DNA of 64,000 bases from Dictyobacter aurantiacus (GTDB lineage: Bacteria; Chloroflexota; Ktedonobacteria; Ktedonobacterales; Ktedonobacteraceae). Of this stretch, positions 27,516-37,127 are shown piece by piece; position 1 is the stretch's first letter, and every line of letters starts with the position of its first letter. Under the pieces are notes generated by a model, which did not search any database, was not told where the DNA came from, and was given only the letters and a program-made list of their open reading frames with translations. A program made the translations under genes and the position numbers. The stretch is from NCBI RefSeq assembly GCF_003967515.1, contig NZ_BIFQ01000002.1, forward strand, positions 2,666,001 to 2,730,000, given 5' to 3'.

Positions 27516-27905
27516 ATGAGTAACACAACTGCTGCATGGGATATCATGGATCGACTGGCAAAAGTCTTCAGTGATGCAGTTAAGCAGAGAGATGTAAAGG
27601 CCCTTTCCAAAATGCACACCAGGAATGCTCGTCTTCTCCCTCCAGCAGAGGCGATTGTATGTGGACAAGACGCTATTCGAACCTATTATCAAGCTCTGGT
27701 CGATAACGGCGTCACAGGGATGCAATTCACTACCCTTGATGCTCAATTTATTGGAGAACATACGATACAAAATTTGTCTCAGATAGTAGTTACTATCCAA
27801 TTGCCTGATGGACAGACGCAGGAACTGCAGACAAAGGCAGTGGTCCTTTGGCAGCAGGAAGATGATGCGTATAAAATTGATATTGACATCTGGAATCAGT
27901 TCTAG
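27516..27905 (+). CDS. SnoaL-like / DUF4440 (NTF2-fold) protein
   Basis: A 129-aa protein with the NTF2 fold pattern: a first helix 'MDRLAKVFSDAVKQRDVKAL', 'MHTRNARLLPPAEAIVCGQD', 'AIRTYYQALVDNGVTGMQF' and terminal strands 'VVLWQQEDDAYKIDIDIWNQ'. Members degrade or isomerise small ligands or serve as binding proteins. ATG 27516 is preceded by AGAAAGAGAAG. It lies 34 bp after the aldo/keto reductase remnant, whose operon it may once have completed. Confidence 0.75.
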   Translation: MSNTTAAWDIMDRLAKVFSDAVKQRDVKALSKMHTRNARLLPPAEAIVCGQDAIRTYYQALVDNGVTGMQFTTLDAQFIGEHTIQNLSQIVVTIQLPDGQTQELQTKAVVLWQQEDDAYKIDIDIWNQF

Positions 27906-27982
27906 GAGATTGACCTGCTTCAACTGATTGAAAACGCTTGATCTTGATCTTGATCTGAGCATTGGCTGCGGATGAAGCGCTT

Positions 27983-28026
27983 AGCGATGGCTGAATGGTA
28001 CTGATTGTACTCCTGCAGCCATCGCT
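27983..28026. terminator. Hairpin between convergent genes
   Basis: AGCGATGGCTG (27983-27993) and CAGCCATCGCT (28016-28026) form a perfect 11-bp stem between the SnoaL-like gene and the end of the minus-strand STAND gene. A CTTGAT triplet repeat lies just before it (27937-27954). Confidence 0.5.
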
Positions 28027-28063
28027 TTCATGTTCTCGTTCGTCTTCATTGGGCAGAGCCATT

Positions 28064-31000
28064 TCAGCGCAGTGCTTTATCTCGACGTTCTTCTCCGCAC
28101 AGTATGTATTTATCGTTGGCTGGTTCTTCAAAAGCGCCCAGGGTATAGAGAGACGCTTTTTGTGCTTCAGAGAGGCCGTGCGTTCCTGTAATATTGAGGC
28201 GCTCGTAGGGACGATCGCGTCTTAGCGTCTGGAGCCGCGCTCCGCTGTACAGGTCCCAGATGATCAATGCTCCATCGTCGCCGCAACTGGCGAGTGCGCT
28301 ACCATCCGGACTCACCTTGAGTGTCTCCACCATAGCATGATGCCCCTCTTGCACGCGGATACATTGCCCACTCCTGGTCTCCCACCAGCGCAGCTTGCCA
28401 TCGCTGCCCGCGCTGATCAACAGCGTGCCATCAGGGCTCCATGCGATTGCATATACCAATCCTGGATGGCTGATCAGGGTGTGCAAAAGCTCTCCGTTCT
28501 CAGTTCCATAGATGAGGATTTCTCCCCCCTCGCCGCCAGCACCACCACCAGCTAGCCATGTTCCATCGGGACTCCACGCTACACAGAAGATGGCCCCACC
28601 ATGTCTCAAAAGTAAGCGTTGTGCACCATCAGCCGCCGCTCGTATCGAGATAGAGCCGTCATCGCTCCCGCTTGCTACCCACATGCCATCGGGACTCCAT
28701 GCCACTTCTCGAATGAGGTGTGCTGACTCTTGCGCTACCCAGCGACGAGTGAGCGTGGGTATATCCCATACCTGTACACCATGTAAGTAGGTTCCACATG
28801 CCAGAGAACGTTCATCAGGACTCCACATGACTTTCTGGAAGATAACATCTGCCCCATCAGGCGGGCATAGCAGGTACTGTGGAACGTCACTATCCATGTT
28901 CCATAGCACTATATGGTTATCTTGCCCGGCACTGACCAGTAATTGTCCATTGGGGCTTATCGCAGTCCCAAGGACAGCCCAACGGTGTCCGTGTCGAATG
29001 CCAGAAGGAGCTCCACTGGCGCGATCCCAGATGGTTACCAGCGTATTTGGCCCGGCAGTGAACAGTTGCTTGCCGTCTGGACTCCAGTCGACGTCGTACA
29101 ACGCGACCACATGACCTCCTATAATGTGTAGCGAATGTCCCTCTTCTACATTCCAGGCGCGTACGGTGCCATCATTCGAGCCGCTGAGCAGGGTGCGGCT
29201 GTCAGGTGTGAAGGCTAGTCCGAAGATAGTGGCAGTATGCCCATGTAGAACGGCTTGCGCCCTTTGCTGCTCGGTGTCCCATAACCAGATCGTCTTGTCA
29301 AAACCCGTACTGGCTATCGTTCGTCCGTCGGGACTCCATGCCAGGCGGACCACGCGGTCTGTATGTTCCGAAAACGTCTGGATACATTCCAGATGCTTCA
29401 TGTCCCACAATTTGACAGTGCCGTCAAAGCTTGCACTCGCGAGGTAGCTGCCGTTGGGCGCGAAGGCTATTCCCGTCACCCAGTGAGCATGCCCCGAAAG
29501 CCGATGAACATGCTTTTCTGGCTCTGACGCGCCAGGTTGCCACAGCCAGATGTTGCCATCGACACAACCTGCCGCAAGTTGTGTTCCATCAGGGCTCCAG
29601 TCTAACCAGCACACAGGCCCTCCCAGACTCGTCATCTGCTGGATGATTGTACCGCTCTGGACATCCCACAATTGGATGAGAGCGTCGCCTCCGCCACTGG
29701 TAAGCAGACGTCCATCAGGGGTAAAGGTGACATGATTGACGTTTCCGTGTTGAACACCAGTCCAGAGCAGTTTCCCGCTCTCTACGTCCCAGAGCTTAAT
29801 CGTGTCATCCCAGGCTCCACTAACAAGCAGGCGACCATCTGGACTGAAGATAATAGCGGCAACGACGTTTGTATGGGCCTGCCAGACGCGGTGCAGAACG
29901 CGGCCTTCATCTCGCCAGAGGCGAACTTCTCCTTGCTGACTGGCGGCCGCCCAATACTGTCCAGTAGGGCTGATGGCAACCGCGTTGATGACATCAAGGT
30001 GTTCGGCAAAGGTGCTTTCCTGGAGCAGTGCTCCGCGAAGGCAGGTATCCTGCATCTCGACATCTTGTAGATAGGCTCCGCGAATGGCAAGTCTGGAGAG
30101 GTTCAGACCGCGCAGGTGCCCACGCAAGTCTTTGAGCAGATTGATAATGTTGACCGGACCATAACCCTGTTTCGCAGCCTCCTCAGTCCGAAACTGCTCT
30201 AGTAGACGCAGCAAGTGTGCTTCGATTTGAGCATTGGTCACCAGTTCAACGCGTAGCCGCTCAATGAGAGGTCGCACCAACAGACGGTTCTGGGTCTCTC
30301 GTACATAATCTTGTGCGTGTGCTCGTGAAAGTGCCACGCGACAGAGTTGTTGCGGCGTCCCCTGTATAATCTCTTCGGTTAAGGTTTCGCATAGCTCATC
30401 GGTAAGATATTCCATTACCACTGATTGCAAGTTGAAGGTTGCCTGTTGTCCCTTTTCTAGCAGCGAGCGCCGTCCCAGTGCTTCCAGCGCTTCTAGCAGT
30501 GAGGCGCGTGGCATGCGGGGGTGCAGAACCTGTGCCAGTGTATCCAGTGATGTCCACTCACGCAGCACGGCCAGCCAGGTGAGCAGCAGATGCTCCAGTG
30601 TGGATAGGCGTCCCACTTGCTGGCGCAAAACTGCTCGCACGCCATTGAAGACCATCTCCCCTTCTTCAAGGAAGCGATCGATATCGCCAGCAAAGAGGTC
30701 GGAGATTCCCTGTGCCACGATTTTGAGCGTCAGAGGATTACCACCATAGCTCGTTACCAGGTACTGCCATGCCGCAGATGTGCCACTGAGCTCTTTATCG
30801 GCGAGCAGTTCATGCGCTGCTTGTTCGTTCAGACCCTGCAAGCGCAGAGAGCGTACATACCAGCGTGTTCCTTCCTGCGGTTCGATCTCCCGGGGTTTCT
30901 CCCTGGAGGTCAGCAGAACACAGCTCTGATGATCTGACTCGGCCAGGCGTTCGATGAGTCGACCATAGCCTTCGTATCCTGACAGATAACCGCTCTCGAG

Positions 31001-31831
31001 ATGACCGCTTACCAACAGGGTCTCCAGGTTATCGATAACCAACAGGCAACGTCGAGCTTGTAAGCGTACGATGAGCTGATTGATATGTTGTTCCAGCGAC
31101 GAGGAGAATGAGGTAGGTGGTGTCTCGGAAAAGAAAGAGATGCAGTCGGCGAGCAATGCTTCACAGGAAGGGGCATCACGCACTGAGCACCAGAGGACGG
31201 CCTCAAACTGAGAGGCCAGGCGCTGACCTACCAGGGAGGCCAGAGTGCTCTTGCCGATGCCACCCATGCCCAGGATAGCGATCAGGCGGCAGCGTTCCTG
31301 TACTATCCATTGAGTCAATTCCGACACTTCCATCTCGCGACCTGCGACGTGGCTTACGTCGAGGGCTCCTACCCAATCAATGCGTGAAGAGGTGGCAGGC
31401 TTCGCGAAATCCAGAGCCACGGGCTGTTCAGACGGTAGATTGAGCTGAGTAGTGAGGGCAGACAAATCTTGTACGATAGTCGCATCACTCCGCAGTGTGA
31501 TCGTTCGCGGTGAGACTGGCGGTTTTGTTAGTATGCTGGCAAGCCAGATCTCATCCAGCAATACCCGCTGGTGCGCCACTTTCCACAGGGTACGGATCTC
31601 CTCTTCCTCATGTTCAGGTTCAAAAACGTGTTGTTGCAGACACAATTCTATAAAGTGTTGCAAGTGAGGTGTCTTGGGATATGTACTGCCTGCCTCCCAT
31701 TCGCCAATTGCGCGCCGTGAGATTCCTAGCAGGTCAGCCAGTGCAGCTTGCGTCAGACCAATGCTACTGCGCAATTTGAACATAGTTTGACCAAAAGTAA
31801 AATCGTGCTCACGATAGGAGTAGCGCGTCAT
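28064..31831 (-). CDS. XRE-HTH / NB-ARC / pentapeptide / WD40 STAND protein A
   Basis: A 1255-aa protein. Domains in order: XRE helix-turn-helix at residues 14-55 ('LRSSIGLTQAALADLLGISR'); NB-ARC ATPase with P-loop GMGGIGKST (188-196), Walker B 'CLLVIDNLET' (262-271), 'CVLLTSREKPREI' and 'YGGNPLTLKIV'; winged-helix-like region; a short pentapeptide stretch (LRGLNLSRLAIRGAYLQDV); then 14 WD40 repeats, enough for two seven-bladed propellers, each with SPDG and a W-D-like end. It has a signal-integrating STAND architecture: ligand on the propeller, ATP switch, DNA-binding head. The target is unknown. It is divergent from a paralogue with the same order. Confidence 0.93.
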   Translation of the reverse strand: MTRYSYREHDFTFGQTMFKLRSSIGLTQAALADLLGISRRAIGEWEAGSTYPKTPHLQHFIELCLQQHVFEPEHEEEEIRTLWKVAHQRVLLDEIWLASILTKPPVSPRTITLRSDATIVQDLSALTTQLNLPSEQPVALDFAKPATSSRIDWVGALDVSHVAGREMEVSELTQWIVQERCRLIAILGMGGIGKSTLASLVGQRLASQFEAVLWCSVRDAPSCEALLADCISFFSETPPTSFSSSLEQHINQLIVRLQARRCLLVIDNLETLLVSGHLESGYLSGYEGYGRLIERLAESDHQSCVLLTSREKPREIEPQEGTRWYVRSLRLQGLNEQAAHELLADKELSGTSAAWQYLVTSYGGNPLTLKIVAQGISDLFAGDIDRFLEEGEMVFNGVRAVLRQQVGRLSTLEHLLLTWLAVLREWTSLDTLAQVLHPRMPRASLLEALEALGRRSLLEKGQQATFNLQSVVMEYLTDELCETLTEEIIQGTPQQLCRVALSRAHAQDYVRETQNRLLVRPLIERLRVELVTNAQIEAHLLRLLEQFRTEEAAKQGYGPVNIINLLKDLRGHLRGLNLSRLAIRGAYLQDVEMQDTCLRGALLQESTFAEHLDVINAVAISPTGQYWAAASQQGEVRLWRDEGRVLHRVWQAHTNVVAAIIFSPDGRLLVSGAWDDTIKLWDVESGKLLWTGVQHGNVNHVTFTPDGRLLTSGGGDALIQLWDVQSGTIIQQMTSLGGPVCWLDWSPDGTQLAAGCVDGNIWLWQPGASEPEKHVHRLSGHAHWVTGIAFAPNGSYLASASFDGTVKLWDMKHLECIQTFSEHTDRVVRLAWSPDGRTIASTGFDKTIWLWDTEQQRAQAVLHGHTATIFGLAFTPDSRTLLSGSNDGTVRAWNVEEGHSLHIIGGHVVALYDVDWSPDGKQLFTAGPNTLVTIWDRASGAPSGIRHGHRWAVLGTAISPNGQLLVSAGQDNHIVLWNMDSDVPQYLLCPPDGADVIFQKVMWSPDERSLACGTYLHGVQVWDIPTLTRRWVAQESAHLIREVAWSPDGMWVASGSDDGSISIRAAADGAQRLLLRHGGAIFCVAWSPDGTWLAGGGAGGEGGEILIYGTENGELLHTLISHPGLVYAIAWSPDGTLLISAGSDGKLRWWETRSGQCIRVQEGHHAMVETLKVSPDGSALASCGDDGALIIWDLYSGARLQTLRRDRPYERLNITGTHGLSEAQKASLYTLGAFEEPANDKYILCGEERRDKALR

Positions 31832-32443
31832 AGGTGTGCTCCTTGCCTTCTACGTGGCCCGGCTGCACCCAATCAGTCATAGGTCAGAGAAGCAGAGGAA
31901 GCTATCGTCAATAGATGATAATAGCTTCCTCTAGCATTCTCACACTACCTATAGGTGTGGAGGCGCTCGAGGGGGGTCCACGTTGCTTGCGGAGGGTGTG
32001 GCGAATGGCGAAAGACTCCATGCCCTCCAATGCGTTTATCGCAGTGTTGCCAAACGATAAAATTGTGCCTGATACAATCTCATCTTTTTGCACCACTACC
32101 CTTTTTAGAATGTGCAGTTTCTGCCTGGCAGAAAAACAATGTGTTTCATATCGTAGACAAGCAAAAATAAAAGGAAAAAATCTACAGCCGCATCGAGAAA
32201 TTTGCTTTGTTAGCTGCTTGCATATAGTTTTGTGCTATGATAAGGATAAATTTTTGAGGGGAGTAGCCTTCAAGCATGTGAGAGGCGAGAGGCACTCCCT
32301 TGTCGTACTGGACTCGCATGGAGCACATTCGACATTTATGAGTATATCGAAAGAGACCAGGGAAGTCAGTCTCCGAGATGTCCCATTTTATGTCTCATTT
32401 TCATGTCCATATCCTCCTGCTGTCCGGTGAAAGGAATCGGTTT
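31832..32443. other. Divergent intergenic region of the two STAND genes
   Basis: About 610 bp with no convincing gene; frames of 62-171 codons here lack ribosome sites and known motifs. A perfect 12-bp inverted repeat, AGAGGAAGCTAT (31894-31905) with ATAGCTTCCTCT (31921-31932), lies about 60 bp upstream of the minus-strand gene and could be an operator. Confidence 0.5.
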
Positions 32444-35400
32444 ATGAGGCGCTCCTTGCATGGAGAGCCAGATTACGTCTTTGGACAGAGGATGTTGACC
32501 CTGCGCATCGCTATTGGGTTGACGCAGGAGAGTCTGGCCGAGTTGTTAAGTATTTCTCGTAAAACCATTGGTCGTTGGGAGGCTGGTGAAGCCTACCCCA
32601 AACCCTCCCACCTGCAGGCCCTGCTGGCTCTGGCTTTGAAGCATCGCGTGTTTGCCGTTGGCCAGGAGGAAGAAGAGATCCGAGTTCTCTGGCGAGCTGC
32701 CCATCAGAGGGTTTTGCTTGATGAATCCTGGCTGCGGCAACAGCTCATTCAAGAATCTGCATATTTGACTGATGTTGAACAGAGTAGTGCTCCTGACGTT
32801 ACCTTTGAGCCTCAACTGGATTGGGGAGAGGCGCTCGATGTGCCCAGCTTTTATGGGCGAGAAGAAGAACTGGACTTGCTTAGCCGGTGGATAGTTGAGG
32901 ATCGCTGCCGGGTGATCAGTGTGTTGGGTATGGGGGGGATAGGCAAGTCGGCCCTCTCTATCATGGTAATGCATCAGGTTGCCAGGCAATTCGAGGTAGT
33001 GATTTGGCGCTCTCTCCGTGATAGTCCTTCCTGTGCCGCCCTGATAAAGGGCTACTTACAGGTGCTTGATCCGCAAGCTCCAGCAATCGCTGAAGCAGAT
33101 CTGCCAGATCTGCTTCAGCGATTGCTGGAGCAACTACGCACTCGACGGGTGCTGCTCGTATTAGATAATTTGGAGACCCTTTTAGAGCAGGGGACCACGC
33201 CAGGTCGCCTGCGGACAGAGGCACAAGACTATGGTCCATTCCTGCGCTACCTGGTGGAAACCAGTCACCAGAGCTGTCTGCTGCTCACCAGTCGAGAGAA
33301 GCTTGCGGATTTCGTGCCATGGGAAGGCAAGCGTTCCCCTGTTCGGATTTTGCGTCTGTCCGGGCTGGACAAGTCGGCGGGGGCTCAACTGTTGGAGGAG
33401 AAAGAAGTTGTCGGATCTTCACAGGATCTGGCGCGCCTGATTGAGGTCTACCAGGGCAATCCACTGGCTTTAAAGACCGTGGGAAGAACCATTGTAGATC
33501 TCTTCGGCGGCCAGATCCTCCCATTTCTGGAGCAGGGCAATGTCGTCTTCGGGGGCGTGCGAGAACTGTTGGACGAGCAATATAGTCGCCTTTCGCGGCT
33601 TGAGCAGATTGTGTTCTGCTGGCTGGCCATCCTGCGCGAACCAGTGCGTTTGCCGGACCTGTTAGCTGTGCTCTCTCCTGCGCGGGTCGCGGCCCAGGTG
33701 CTTGAAGCTCTTGATGGGCTAAGCCGTCGAAGTATCGTTGAGAGGGGACAGCAATCGGGCAGTTTTACACTACAGTCAGTGGTCCTCGAATATGCGACAG
33801 ACCGGCTCATCGAATGGGCTACCAGCGAGATTGAGCAGGGTAGGCTTGCTTGTCTTCTCGAATATGGATTGTGCCGGGCTCAGGCCAAGGAATATGTGCG
33901 AGCTATTCAAGAGCGCCTGTTTGTTGTGCCCCTGCTCTCTCGACTGCAAAGTACATACTTGAGACAAGCTGACCTGGAGGAGCGCTTGTACTCTTTGCTC
34001 GACGACTTGCGCAAGTGGGATCAGCAGGCCCAGGGATATGGACCCGCTAATCTCGTCGTACTGCTGCGTGTGCTGCGAGGAGATCTACGCGGCCTGGATC
34101 TATCTGATCTTTTCCTGCGTGGCGTCTTTTTGCAGGGAATTGATATGCGGGGGAGTACATTGGCCCACTCCACTCTGCTGGACAGTGTTTTCACCCAACG
34201 CCTTGATAATATTTTGACGGTTGTTGTTAGCAGCGATGGAGTGTATTGGGCCACAGCTAATGATCATGGGGAAATATGCGTGTGGGATGGGCGCGAATGG
34301 TTTCTGCGTCAAAGTTGGCATGCTCATACTGATATCGTCTGGCATCTTTCGTTTAGTCCAGATGGACGCACGCTAGTCAGTGGTGGTGTGAAAGGCTTCA
34401 TCAGACTCTGGGATGTTACCAGGGGCACATTGCTTTGGGAAAATTGGCAACCGATAAGCCTTACCTGGCTTGCTTTTTCCCCTGATGGAGATCTGCTTGC
34501 CAGTAGTGGACATGATGCAGTTATCCGGCTTTGGGAGCCCAGACGGGGTACACTTCTCAGGACATTGTCACATAGTCATTCCATCATCACAGTTGCCTGG
34601 AGTCCTAACAAGAAGTGGCTCACCTGTGGTTGCTCCGACGGAAGCATCGGGATCTGGGAGCTCGAGGGACCAGAGCCTGATAGCTGTATTCGCGTCATGA
34701 TGGGCCACACACACTGGGTGACCGGGTTGGCTTTCTCCCCCAATGGGGAACAACTAGCCAGCGCGAGCTATGATGGAACGATCAAGCTGTGGGACTTGAC
34801 CACTGGCAATTGCCTGCAGACCTTTGCGGAACACCCAGTCGGGGTGACGCGAGTGAGTTGGAGCGCTGATGGAAACACATTAGCCAGTTGTAGTTCCGAT
34901 CATACTATCCGGTTCTGGAATCTCAAGGAGGGGAGATCCCGGATGGTGTTGCAGGGCCATACCGATAATGTGAATAACCTGGCCTTTACCCCGGATAGCC
35001 GTATTCTGCTCAGCGGCAGTTCTGATGGTACCTTACGGGTTTGGGAGGTAGAACGTGGAGCGTGCCTGCGCATCCTTGGAGGTTACCTGAGCTCCCTCCT
35101 GGATATTGACTGGCGGCCTGACAGCGCGGAACTGGCGAGTTGTGGGGCAGATAGTCAACTGAAACTTTGGGATGTAGCCAGTGGAACGGTGCTTAAGACC
35201 TTCCGTGGACATCAGGATTGGGAGCAAGTGGCCTGGAGACCCGATGGACAGATCCTGTCCTCTGTAGGCCGGGATAACATCGGTCTGTGGGACCTGAAGA
35301 CTGATGATCTTGTGCAGATGCTACAGGGTCCCAACGCTCATAACACTCTTTTCCAGAGTATTGCATGGAGTCCTGATGGGCATTTGCTGGCGTGTGGGAG

Positions 35401-36088
35401 TTATCTGCAGGGCGTACAGGTGTGGGAGATGCCAGCGCGCCGCTTGCGCTGGGTGGGAGAGACGTTGCCAATGCGCATTGGTCGCGTGGTTTGGAGTCCC
35501 GATGGAACACGGCTGGCTGCCTGCGGAAATAATGGCTATGTGTATATTTGGGACGCCAAGGAAGGTACTCTGCTCCACAAGATCGCAGGACATCAAGGCG
35601 TCATTATTGACATCGCATGGAGTCCTGATGGCATGATGTTAGCCTCGGTCGGGAGTGGCAGAGGTGCCGGAGAGATTTTTATCTGGCACGCGCAGAGTGG
35701 GCAATGTATACGATCATGGTTGGAGCATTCGGGAATAATCTCTGCTGTTGTCTGGAGTCCGAGTGGGCAGCAGTTGATCAGTGGAGGCAGTGACGGCAAA
35801 TTGCGCTGGTGGCAGGTTGAGGACGGACAGTGTGTGCGAGTACGAGAGGGACATCTGGAAAGCTTACAATCACTCAAAGTGAGTCCGGATGGCAGGACTC
35901 TCGCCAGTTGCGGCGATGATGGTGCTATTATGCTCTGGAATGTGCAAAGCGGTGAGCTTTTGCAAACATTACGGCAGGATCGTCCTTACGAAGGGCTCAA
36001 TATTACTGGCATTCAGGGCCTTTCCGCTGCGCAAAAGGCATCGCTGCGTATGGTAGGTGCGTTTGAGGAAATGCCTCTTCTTGAATAA
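32444..36088 (+). CDS. XRE-HTH / NB-ARC / pentapeptide / WD40 STAND protein B
   Basis: A 1214-aa paralogue of protein A. HTH 'LRIAIGLTQESLAELLSISR' near residues 20-39, P-loop GMGGIGKSA (162-170), Walker B 'RVLLVLDNLETLL', 'CLLLTSREKLADF', 'YQGNPLALKTV', pentapeptide-like 'LRGLDLSDLFLRGVFLQGI', and 14 WD40 repeats to near the end. Both proteins finish with the same motif, 'RPYEGLNITGIQGLSAAQKA' here. ATG 32444 has GAAAGG nine bases upstream; earlier in-frame ATGs lack a site. Codons for about residues 212-229, before Walker B, lie in a perfect long palindrome (33077-33131). Confidence 0.93.
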   Translation: MRRSLHGEPDYVFGQRMLTLRIAIGLTQESLAELLSISRKTIGRWEAGEAYPKPSHLQALLALALKHRVFAVGQEEEEIRVLWRAAHQRVLLDESWLRQQLIQESAYLTDVEQSSAPDVTFEPQLDWGEALDVPSFYGREEELDLLSRWIVEDRCRVISVLGMGGIGKSALSIMVMHQVARQFEVVIWRSLRDSPSCAALIKGYLQVLDPQAPAIAEADLPDLLQRLLEQLRTRRVLLVLDNLETLLEQGTTPGRLRTEAQDYGPFLRYLVETSHQSCLLLTSREKLADFVPWEGKRSPVRILRLSGLDKSAGAQLLEEKEVVGSSQDLARLIEVYQGNPLALKTVGRTIVDLFGGQILPFLEQGNVVFGGVRELLDEQYSRLSRLEQIVFCWLAILREPVRLPDLLAVLSPARVAAQVLEALDGLSRRSIVERGQQSGSFTLQSVVLEYATDRLIEWATSEIEQGRLACLLEYGLCRAQAKEYVRAIQERLFVVPLLSRLQSTYLRQADLEERLYSLLDDLRKWDQQAQGYGPANLVVLLRVLRGDLRGLDLSDLFLRGVFLQGIDMRGSTLAHSTLLDSVFTQRLDNILTVVVSSDGVYWATANDHGEICVWDGREWFLRQSWHAHTDIVWHLSFSPDGRTLVSGGVKGFIRLWDVTRGTLLWENWQPISLTWLAFSPDGDLLASSGHDAVIRLWEPRRGTLLRTLSHSHSIITVAWSPNKKWLTCGCSDGSIGIWELEGPEPDSCIRVMMGHTHWVTGLAFSPNGEQLASASYDGTIKLWDLTTGNCLQTFAEHPVGVTRVSWSADGNTLASCSSDHTIRFWNLKEGRSRMVLQGHTDNVNNLAFTPDSRILLSGSSDGTLRVWEVERGACLRILGGYLSSLLDIDWRPDSAELASCGADSQLKLWDVASGTVLKTFRGHQDWEQVAWRPDGQILSSVGRDNIGLWDLKTDDLVQMLQGPNAHNTLFQSIAWSPDGHLLACGSYLQGVQVWEMPARRLRWVGETLPMRIGRVVWSPDGTRLAACGNNGYVYIWDAKEGTLLHKIAGHQGVIIDIAWSPDGMMLASVGSGRGAGEIFIWHAQSGQCIRSWLEHSGIISAVVWSPSGQQLISGGSDGKLRWWQVEDGQCVRVREGHLESLQSLKVSPDGRTLASCGDDGAIMLWNVQSGELLQTLRQDRPYEGLNITGIQGLSAAQKASLRMVGAFEEMPLLE
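33077..33131. repeat. Perfect 27-bp-arm palindrome inside the STAND B gene
   Basis: The left arm 33077-33103 (starts GCTCCAGCAATCGCTGAAGC) and right arm 33105-33131 are exact reverse complements with a single C between them. It encodes residues around 'PAIAEADLPDLLQRLLEQ'. Both strands therefore read nearly the same peptide here. It is too long and too perfect for chance in coding DNA. Confidence 0.9.
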
Positions 36089-36132
36089 ACAGGAGGCACC
36101 TGGTTTATCTCGTCCAAACTTCTGCGCTCAGA

Positions 36133-36180
36133 GCATAGTAGACCCAGGCCTTCAAGTCCGAAGGCCTGGGTCTACTATGC
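36133..36180. terminator. Strong bidirectional hairpin after STAND B
   Basis: A 21-bp perfect stem, GCATAGTAGACCCAGGCCTT plus C (36133-36153) with its complement at 36160-36180 and a 6-base loop, between convergent genes ending at 36088 and 36205. Confidence 0.75.
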
Positions 36181-36204
36181 CTGCAGCTTTACCATTCAAT
36201 CGCT

Positions 36205-36522
36205 TTACTCATTGAGATAACGTCTGGCAAAAAAGTTGGCGTAGTATGTTTCCCACTGTGCGCCCGGGGCTTCGCTCTTTTGTTGCCTGTCAACCAGTAC
36301 CAGTAAGTAGATCAGATCGCTTTTTAATAGTTTTGCATTGAGTAAAGCTTCAAAGCCATTTTCCAAAAGGTAGCCTGCGTACCAGATCGGCCATTCAGGA
36401 TCATCCCCATTGGTTTCTATATGGGTTGTGTGATGAGCTATCCCCGCTTGATGGAGCAGAGCTGTAATGGTTTCTGGGCGTTGTTTTTGTTCCTGAGTCA
36501 TAGCTGGTTGTCTCTTTCTCAT
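36205..36522 (-). CDS. Small conserved-looking hypothetical protein
   Basis: A 105-aa soluble protein, not recognised. It is rich in aromatic residues: 'DDPEWPIWYAGYLLENGF', 'LLKSDLIYLLVLVDRQQ', 'QWETYYANFFARRYLNE'. The pattern is mostly helical with no membrane segment. ATG 36501 (MTQEQKQRPETI) with AGAAAGAGA upstream is a better start than 36522. It lies downstream of the glyoxalase gene on the same strand, separated by a 10-bp stem hairpin. Probably a real gene, since hairpins lie on both sides. Confidence 0.55.
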   Translation of the reverse strand: MRKRQPAMTQEQKQRPETITALLHQAGIAHHTTHIETNGDDPEWPIWYAGYLLENGFEALLNAKLLKSDLIYLLVLVDRQQKSEAPGAQWETYYANFFARRYLNE

Positions 36523-36528
36523 GCAGGA

Positions 36529-36553
36529 GGAGGACGACTCGCCGTCGTCCTCC
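36529..36553 (-). terminator. Hairpin between glyoxalase gene and small gene
   Basis: GGAGGACGAC (36529-36538) and GTCGTCCTCC (36544-36553) form a 10-bp stem with a 5-base loop, downstream of the minus-strand glyoxalase gene. Confidence 0.5.
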
Positions 36554-36621
36554 TTGTCAAATTGTATCAGATAGATGCTTGATTGGTCAAAGAATATCAG
36601 GTGATGGAAGGGTATTGCCCA

Positions 36622-37044
36622 TTAGCGCCCTGGTGCACGTTGTTTAACTTCCTGGATCAACCAGCCGTTGCCGTCTGGATCGCTGAACGTCAAAAAACTG
36701 TTGTAGCTCGTGTGCTGAGGGTCGATGCCAGGTGTCTGTCCTTGCGGTCCGAAGTGATAGGGTTCGCTCACCTCCACTCCACGCTTGACAAGATCCGCTC
36801 GTGTGGCTTCAATATCGGTCGTAATCAGGTATGTCCCCTGATATGTGCCAGGTGTTGCCGGAGTGATCCCAACGCCGAACTGGATAGAGCATTCCGATCC
36901 TGGTGGTGTTACTTGTACGATGCGAGAGTTGCCTCCGCGGCTCAGATCGGCGTCGACTCTGAAACCCAGAGTGTCCGCATAGAACTTTTTCGCACGATCC
37001 ACATCTGCGACGGGAATGATGATGGCTTCAAGCTTTAGATTCAT
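36622..37044 (-). CDS. VOC-family (glyoxalase/bleomycin-resistance fold) protein
   Basis: A 140-aa protein with the two beta-alpha-beta-beta-beta modules of the vicinal oxygen chelate fold: 'KLEAIIIPVADVDRAKKFYA' and 'DTLGFRVDAD', 'SRIVQVTPPGSECSIQFG', 'YLITTDIEATRADLVKRG', and 'FLTFSDPDGNGWLIQEV' with the conserved Glu before the end. It may bind metal and a small electrophile or drug. ATG 37044 has GGAGGAG upstream; an upstream ATG at 37095 is less likely. Palindromic sites lie in its promoter region. Confidence 0.9.
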   Translation of the reverse strand: MNLKLEAIIIPVADVDRAKKFYADTLGFRVDADLSRGGNSRIVQVTPPGSECSIQFGVGITPATPGTYQGTYLITTDIEATRADLVKRGVEVSEPYHFGPQGQTPGIDPQHTSYNSFLTFSDPDGNGWLIQEVKQRAPGR

Positions 37045-37127
37045 TTTTTGATCTCCTCCAATAACCTTCTGCTTCCAGAAGCGTCCCATTGTCATACAGA
37101 ATTGATTTAGAGTGCATCCGACAAGAC

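Noticed and set aside
27937..27954. CTTGAT triplet tandem repeat
   Set aside because: Three 6-bp units in a short convergent spacer are too few to suggest a function; a 6-bp unit would also not shift frames.
31915..32430. 171-codon frame between the two STAND genes
   Set aside because: It has no ribosome site, mixed composition and overlaps the true start region of the plus-strand STAND gene; an upstream regulatory region is more likely.
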